A stretch of 64,000 bases of DNA from Bacteroidales bacterium (GTDB lineage Bacteria; Bacteroidota; Bacteroidia; Bacteroidales; UBA932): the NCBI GenBank assembly GCA_017428945.1, contig JAFRPW010000013.1, positions 62,001-126,000 on the forward strand, given 5' to 3'. The notes under the pieces were generated by a model. The model saw only the letters and a program-made list of their open reading frames with translations, did not search any database and was not told the origin of the DNA. The position numbers and the translations under genes were made by a program. Positions 59,043-64,000 of the stretch are shown in pieces (the stretch's first letter is position 1; each line of letters starts with the position of its first letter).

Positions 59043-60752
59043 TTATCTAGGATTCTGCGGAATTCCGCTCACAAGAATCTCATCGTCGGGAATCTGATAA
59101 GGAATGCGGTTGTCATCGGGCTGAACCACTTCCCAAGGCTGGACACCGGCAAAGCGGCGGTCGATGGGACGGTTGTTGCGGATGAGGTCAAAGGCGCGGT
59201 GGCCTTCAAAGCAGAGTTCCATACGGCGCTCGTCAAGGATGACATCGATGACGTCGGTGTACTCGTGAGTCTGGCACTCTGCGAAATTGGCCCATTCATG
59301 GATTCCCGCACGGTGACGGAGAACGTTGACATCCTTGATGGCGTCTTCGGTCTTGCCAAGCTTTGCTTCGGCTTCGGCACGGTTCAGGATGATCTCGGCC
59401 CAGCGGATGACGATGGGGGAAGAGAGCATGGGGTCACCGTCCTGCCAGCTATACTTGGACATATAGTACTGAGGATAGAGGAAGCGGATACCGGCAACCT
59501 TGTCGGTGTTGTCGCGGACGAATACCTGAGTCTCTTCACCCTTGTAGTTGATGAAGTACTGAGGATAGCCATTGTTGACACCGGGTTTGCTCTTCAGAGT
59601 GGCCACGTAAGGGGTTCCCTGATAAGTGAAATTATAAATGCCAGTGGTGCTTGCGGGAATGTCCAGCACAAGTGCGTTGGAACGGAAATTATTGGTTCCG
59701 TCGTCAATGGGCCAGTGAATCATCTTCTTGCCGTCGTGCAGATTTGCATAAAGGGAGAAGTGGGCGTCGAAACGCTTGTCACCGGGATAACGCTGGAACA
59801 GTTCGATGAGAGGGTCTGCCCAGTACATTTCTCCCCAGCCCACACCGCCGGTGCCGTTGGTGGAGAAGTACATGGATCCGATGGAACCGCGCTGCTGGTT
59901 GTCCGTCATTGTGTGAGCGATGCACCAGAGGGTTTCCTTGGAGGTGCGTGCATTTACATAAATGTCGCTGAGGTCCGGGTTCAGGTTGGCGGAAGGATTG
60001 GTTCCCAGCATTTCATTGCAAAGGTCGTAACACTTCTGGTTTTCTCCCATGTACAGGTACACACGGGTGAGAAGGCCCCTGGCTGCATTGAAAGAGATGA
60101 ATCCGTGGTCTCCACGGCAGTTTTTGTCGTCCTGCATCAGTTCTGCAGCATGGACAAGGTCCTTGACTATCTGGTCATAGACCTCACCAACTGTGGAACG
60201 CTCTGTTGTTGCGCAGTCGGTAGAGGTGCGGAGCACCACTCCGGGGTTGTCGCGGCCCAGGGCATACTGCTTGGAATAGAGGATGGAAAGGTCGAAGTGG
60301 CCAAGAGCACGGAAGAAATAGTTTTCTCCCAGCAGCTGCTTCTCCTTATCGGAGGGCTCGGAAATCTTTTCCAGGGCTTCGATGTTGGAGTTGGCGGCAT
60401 AGATGATCTTGTAAGCGCACCACCAGGTGTAATAGACGTTCTTCTGTGAGGCGAAGTCGTTGAGACGGATCTCCTGGCACAGAGGGTCGGATGTTTCACC
60501 GGAGAGGCATACATTGTCTCCGCGGAACTCCGTCATCTGGAAGAAATGGCGGACGTATTCGCAGCCGTCAGTCTTCTTTCCGCGGTACTCCTCGGTGTCC
60601 TTGAACAACGAGTAGATACCGTCGGTGGTGTAAACGGCGGCGCCCGGGTTGTCCGCGAGCATGTTGGAGGTCATCACGTCAGAACGGTAGAAGTCCATAT
60701 TGCAGGAAACCGCTGCGAAGATGGCGAGTCCGAATAAAACTAACTTTTTCAT
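59043..60752 (-). CDS. susD: SusD/RagB-family glycan-binding lipoprotein (copy 2)
   Basis: A 569-residue lipoprotein (AIFAAVSCNMDF). Characteristic SusD features: an N-terminal helical part with YFFRALGHFDLSILYSKQY, the conserved GRDNPGVVLRTSTDC, and C-terminal LDERRMELCFEGHRAFDLIR. It shares most of its length with the copy at 60773-62587, in particular GIHEWANFAECQTHEYT. SusD proteins capture glycans at the surface and deliver them to the SusC channel. It is 20 bp after the first copy on the same strand. Confidence 0.92.
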   Translation of the reverse strand: MKKLVLFGLAIFAAVSCNMDFYRSDVMTSNMLADNPGAAVYTTDGIYSLFKDTEEYRGKKTDGCEYVRHFFQMTEFRGDNVCLSGETSDPLCQEIRLNDFASQKNVYYTWWCAYKIIYAANSNIEALEKISEPSDKEKQLLGENYFFRALGHFDLSILYSKQYALGRDNPGVVLRTSTDCATTERSTVGEVYDQIVKDLVHAAELMQDDKNCRGDHGFISFNAARGLLTRVYLYMGENQKCYDLCNEMLGTNPSANLNPDLSDIYVNARTSKETLWCIAHTMTDNQQRGSIGSMYFSTNGTGGVGWGEMYWADPLIELFQRYPGDKRFDAHFSLYANLHDGKKMIHWPIDDGTNNFRSNALVLDIPASTTGIYNFTYQGTPYVATLKSKPGVNNGYPQYFINYKGEETQVFVRDNTDKVAGIRFLYPQYYMSKYSWQDGDPMLSSPIVIRWAEIILNRAEAEAKLGKTEDAIKDVNVLRHRAGIHEWANFAECQTHEYTDVIDVILDERRMELCFEGHRAFDLIRNNRPIDRRFAGVQPWEVVQPDDNRIPYQIPDDEILVSGIPQNPR

Positions 60753-60772
60753 ATTGTGTTATTATTATTTGT

Positions 60773-62587
60773 TTAGTAACCTTTGCCTGCGTTCTGGGGA
60801 ATACCGCTCACCAGAATTTCATCGGCAGGAATTGCGAATACAACTTCGTTGCAATCGTAGTTATATACTTTCCAAGGTTGGACACCGGCAAAGCGATGGT
60901 CGATGTCCTTCTTGTTGCGTATAAGGTCGTAAGGCCTCTGGGCTTCGAAGCAAAACTCCATACGGCGCTCGTCAAGGACGACGTCCAGGACATTGGTGTA
61001 CTCGTGTGTCTGGCATTCGGCGAAGTTTGTCCATTCGTGGATGCCCGCACGGTGACGAATCACGTTGACGTCCTTGATGGCGTCGGCGGTCTTATCCAGT
61101 TTGGCTTCGGCTTCTGCGCGGTTGAGCACGATTTCTGCCCAGCGAATCATTGCAGGGGAGCAGAGCATGGGGTCTCCGTCCTGTCCGCTGTACTTGGAAT
61201 TGTAGTACTGGGGATAGGTATTGCGGATACCGGCGGTGTTGTCCGTGAGGTTTCTCACGTACACAAGGGTTTCCTCTCCTTTATAAGTGATGAAGTACTG
61301 AGGATAACCGTTGTTCACGCCGGGCTTGCTCTTCTTTACGGCCTTGTAATTGGTGCCTTGGTAAGTAAACGAGACGCTGCCGTCGGCATCGGGAATGTAA
61401 CCCAGGTATATGCTGTCGCGCTTCTCGGGAGTAGAGAGAGGGGTCTCTGTCTTGACACCCATGGCAAGGGCATTTGAACGGAAGGGTTCTTTGGCGTCGT
61501 CAACGGGCCAGTGAACCATCTTTCGTCCGGCTACCCAGTCTCCGTACGTGTCCTTGAGCAACTGTTCGCCGTAGAGGCTGAAGTATGCCTGGAAACGCTT
61601 GTCTTCCGGATAACGGAGGAACATCTCAATCAGAGGGTCTGTCCAATAGACTTCTCCCCAGCCCACACCGCCGGTGCCGTTGGGGGAGTAGTACATGGAA
61701 CCCATGGAACTGCGTCCTCTGGCGTCTACCAGTGTGCTTGCGATGCACCACAGGGTTTCCTTGGAGGTGCGGGTGTGCGCAGGGTAGCCGGCAAGATCCG
61801 CATCAAGGTTGGCCGCGGGGTCTGTGCCAAGCATCTCGTTGCAGAGATCCAGACATTTCTGGTTCTCATCCATATAAAGGTATACGCGCGTGAGAAGACC
61901 TCTTGCTGCGTCGTAAGATGCATATCCGGCATCTCCGCGACGAGTTCCATTCTTCATCAGTTCCGCTGCCTTGATCAGGTCTTTGACAATCTGGTCATAT
62001 ACCTCACCGACGGTAGAACGCTCTGTTTTGGAGCAGTCGGTGGAAGTACGGAGCACCACTCCGGGGTTGTCACGGCCAAGGGCGTACTGCTTTGAGTAAA
62101 TGCAACTGAGGGCGAGGTGGGCGAATGCGCGGATGAAATAATTTTCTCCGAGCAGATGGTCACCTTTGGGGCCCCTGTCTTCCGCAGAAGCCAGTTCAAG
62201 GGCTTCGATGTTGGAATTGGCTGCATATATGATCTTGTAGCAGCACCACCAGAGGTAGTAATTGAACTTGAGTTCCGGAGTGTCGTCGTAGCAGGCGGCA
62301 CTGTAGATGGGGGACGATGTTCTTCCGGAAAGCATGGCGTTGTCGCCGCGCATTTCGGACATATGGTCCCACAGCTTGATGAAGGTGAGTCCTGAATCAG
62401 TCTTGCCCCTGTATGCGAGGATGTCCTTGAACATGGAGTATGCACCATCTGTTGAATAGACGGCAGACTCCGGGTCATCCTTGAACTGCGAGGACGTCAT
62501 CGTATCTGAACGGAAGAAGTCCATGTTGCAGCCCCAGAATGCAAAGCATCCGGTCAAAAGCAGGAATAGTTCAAGTCTTCTAAGCAT
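60773..62587 (-). CDS. susD: SusD/RagB-family glycan-binding lipoprotein (copy 1)
   Basis: A 604-residue lipoprotein (CFAFWGCNMDFF). It has the family features FFRS-DTMTSSQ, ENYFIRAFAHLALSCIYSKQY and LDERRMEFCFEAQRPYDLIR. It is about 35 residues longer than copy 2, mainly through an insert around residues 345-410 (DTYGDWVAGRKM). It is directly downstream of the SusC gene (12 bp) and so is probably the cognate partner; copy 2 may compete or have a different specificity. Confidence 0.92.
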   Translation of the reverse strand: MLRRLELFLLLTGCFAFWGCNMDFFRSDTMTSSQFKDDPESAVYSTDGAYSMFKDILAYRGKTDSGLTFIKLWDHMSEMRGDNAMLSGRTSSPIYSAACYDDTPELKFNYYLWWCCYKIIYAANSNIEALELASAEDRGPKGDHLLGENYFIRAFAHLALSCIYSKQYALGRDNPGVVLRTSTDCSKTERSTVGEVYDQIVKDLIKAAELMKNGTRRGDAGYASYDAARGLLTRVYLYMDENQKCLDLCNEMLGTDPAANLDADLAGYPAHTRTSKETLWCIASTLVDARGRSSMGSMYYSPNGTGGVGWGEVYWTDPLIEMFLRYPEDKRFQAYFSLYGEQLLKDTYGDWVAGRKMVHWPVDDAKEPFRSNALAMGVKTETPLSTPEKRDSIYLGYIPDADGSVSFTYQGTNYKAVKKSKPGVNNGYPQYFITYKGEETLVYVRNLTDNTAGIRNTYPQYYNSKYSGQDGDPMLCSPAMIRWAEIVLNRAEAEAKLDKTADAIKDVNVIRHRAGIHEWTNFAECQTHEYTNVLDVVLDERRMEFCFEAQRPYDLIRNKKDIDHRFAGVQPWKVYNYDCNEVVFAIPADEILVSGIPQNAGKGY

Positions 62588-62599
62588 GGTAGAACAATC

Positions 62600-64000
62600 C
62601 TAGAACTTAACATCGATACCCAGGGAAACCGACATAGGAACCGGGTAGTTGTTGCTGTAGGAACCTGCCAGATGCCACTGGTCACCGTCCAGACGAACCT
62701 CAGGATCCATTCCGGAGAACCTGGAAAGAGTGACAAGGTTGTCGGCCGAGAGATAAACCCTGGCGGCGGACATGTTGGCTTTCTTGAGCATCTTGCCGGG
62801 GAGGTCATAAGACAGGGTGACGTTCCTCAGGCGGAGGAAGCTGCCGTCTTCCAGCTGGCGGGATGAAGGCTTGTTGGAGTTCTTGTTACCGTTGAGGACA
62901 AGCTTGGGGTGAGTTGCGATATCCCAGGTGTCGGGATCGTCCTTGTCCCAGATTACCCAGCCAAGTCCATTGTCGTGGGACATCTGGTTGTAGTCCGGGT
63001 ATGCACCGTCGGAGTCCATGACGCAACGGGTGTAGTTGAAGATCTTGTTGCCGTAGATGAAGCTGGCGTTTGCGCTCAGGGTGAAGCCCTTCCAGCTGAC
63101 GCTGGTGTTAAAGCCGCCGCTGAACTTAGGAGAAGCGGTGCCAACGAACTGAGGCGTTGCCTGGGAGTAGTCGTTGGTGTTTTCCTGCTTGGTGATGTTG
63201 CCGTCGGCGTCATACTCTACGTGCTCCCAGAGAGGATCACCGGTGGTGGGATCTACACCAACCCACTTGGGGATGAACCAGGAGTAGATGTCGCGGCCTT
63301 CGGAAATCTTCTGATTGTAACCGGAGGAAGTGGTCTGGAGAATGTCTTCGTGGCCAGGAAGTTCCACAACGGTGTTCTTGTTAAGGCCGATGTTGAATCC
63401 ACCGTACCAGACGAAGTCGCCCTTGCGGAGAATGTTGCCGTCGACTGCGAACTCAAGGCCGCGGTTACGGACGCTGCCCACGTTGTCCATAAACTCGAAG
63501 AAGCCGGTGGACGGGGATGTGGGAACTGCAAGTAGCAGGTTGGTGTTGAGGGTGTTGTAAAGGTCCAGGGTGAGGTTGACGTTGTCTTTCCAGGTTGCAT
63601 CAACGCCAAGGCTGGTCATGTATGCTTCTTCCCATCCCAGGTTGGGGTTGGCCTGCTGGGTGAGGACTGCAGCGGTGATACCTTCGTAGTTGGCTGCAAG
63701 CTCGTAGAGGTCCTGATACTTGAAAGCTGCGATGTTGTCATTACCGGTTTTACCGTAACCTGCACGGAGTTTCAGGAGGCTGATGTCCTTAATGCCGGAG
63801 AAGAAGTCTTCCTTGGACAGAAGCCATGCACCGGATACGCCAGGGAAGAAACCGCCACGGGCGTTCTTGCCGAACTTATAGCTTTCATCGTAACGGATGG
63901 AAGCGGTGACGATGTACTTGCCAAGGTAAGAATACTGGGTCTGACCCAGGAGAGCCCAGGTGCGGGTGTTGTAGTCGTAGCCTTCAGCTTCGATGGTTGA
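62600..64000 (-). CDS. susC: SusC/RagA TonB-dependent outer-membrane transporter, C-terminal part
   Basis: The reading frame is open from 64000 to a stop at 62600-62602 (466 residues), so the N-terminal part lies beyond the right edge. Typical SusC barrel features include LLGQTQYSYLGKYIVTASIRYDES, GKNARGGFFPGVSGAWLLS, LLKLRAGYGKTGND, and the end with LTLSRFSGMDPEVRLDG and the final aromatic-containing strand GIDVKF. It imports oligosaccharides through the outer membrane using TonB energy. Confidence 0.93.
   Translation of the reverse strand, partial: STIEAEGYDYNTRTWALLGQTQYSYLGKYIVTASIRYDESYKFGKNARGGFFPGVSGAWLLSKEDFFSGIKDISLLKLRAGYGKTGNDNIAAFKYQDLYELAANYEGITAAVLTQQANPNLGWEEAYMTSLGVDATWKDNVNLTLDLYNTLNTNLLLAVPTSPSTGFFEFMDNVGSVRNRGLEFAVDGNILRKGDFVWYGGFNIGLNKNTVVELPGHEDILQTTSSGYNQKISEGRDIYSWFIPKWVGVDPTTGDPLWEHVEYDADGNITKQENTNDYSQATPQFVGTASPKFSGGFNTSVSWKGFTLSANASFIYGNKIFNYTRCVMDSDGAYPDYNQMSHDNGLGWVIWDKDDPDTWDIATHPKLVLNGNKNSNKPSSRQLEDGSFLRLRNVTLSYDLPGKMLKKANMSAARVYLSADNLVTLSRFSGMDPEVRLDGDQWHLAGSYSNNYPVPMSVSLGIDVKF

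Overview
The window is a Bacteroidales (Bacteroidota) chromosome segment carrying most of an integrated tailed phage on the left (1 to about 35,650) and ordinary host genes on the right. Evidence for the phylum: SusC/SusD genes with Bacteroidota lipoprotein signals, a host promoter of the TTG-N19-TAnnTTTG type in front of tRNA-Glu/rpsT, a DUF4837-rseP-dxr cluster, and DUF4874/DUF4832 lipoproteins. The base composition looks moderately GC-rich, so a relative of Rikenellaceae or of the uncultured Cryptobacteroides-like gut lineages is plausible, but the genus cannot be fixed.

Prophage, left to right: small early genes (1-1649); a separate unit encoding a short C-type-lectin-like protein with a variable repeat (VR2, 2175-2270); more early genes, one preceded by a structured RNA (3471-3613); a DnaG/TOPRIM primase fused to a P-loop helicase (3889-7140); a 530-bp noncoding region with a dense CTACC/GGTAG array (7673-7865); the head module (S49 protease, major capsid, terminase small and large subunits, portal); the tail module (tape measure, baseplate and fibre proteins); a tail-tip protein with a second variable repeat (VR1, 30342-30461); an Avd-like protein, a template repeat (TR, 31084-31203) and a reverse transcriptase; a lysis cassette (holin, M15 endolysin, one-piece spanin); and a convergent tyrosine integrase next to tRNA-Pro. 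The left end of the prophage lies outside the window.

The main result is a diversity-generating retroelement (DGR) with two targets 28 kb apart. All 16 VR1/TR differences and 14 of 15 VR2/TR differences fall on TR adenines, and every adenine change is to G or T. Both targets keep the same 3' cassette: an identical repeat end, then 44 or 45 nt, then a GC-rich hairpin with a nearly identical tip. The hairpin is absent after TR. Four promoters with a GTCCTTTC box 18 nt from a TAnnTTTG box divide the late genes into units and differ from the host-type promoter in the same window.

Host part: tRNA-Glu, rpsT and tRNA-Pro; DUF4837, rseP, dxr and an M23 peptidase on the minus strand; ruvX and def on the plus strand; a compact Rhs protein with a candidate immunity gene; then a polysaccharide-utilisation-like locus read mainly right to left: partial SusC, two SusD, three small surface lipoproteins, two DUF4874/DUF4832 proteins, a thioredoxin-like lipoprotein, a beta-propeller lipoprotein, alkaline phosphatase, an EamA transporter, a CE7 esterase, a third DUF4832-like protein (plus strand) and a histidine phosphatase. 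Two phosphatases beside SusC/D genes suggest a phosphorylated or esterified glycan as substrate.
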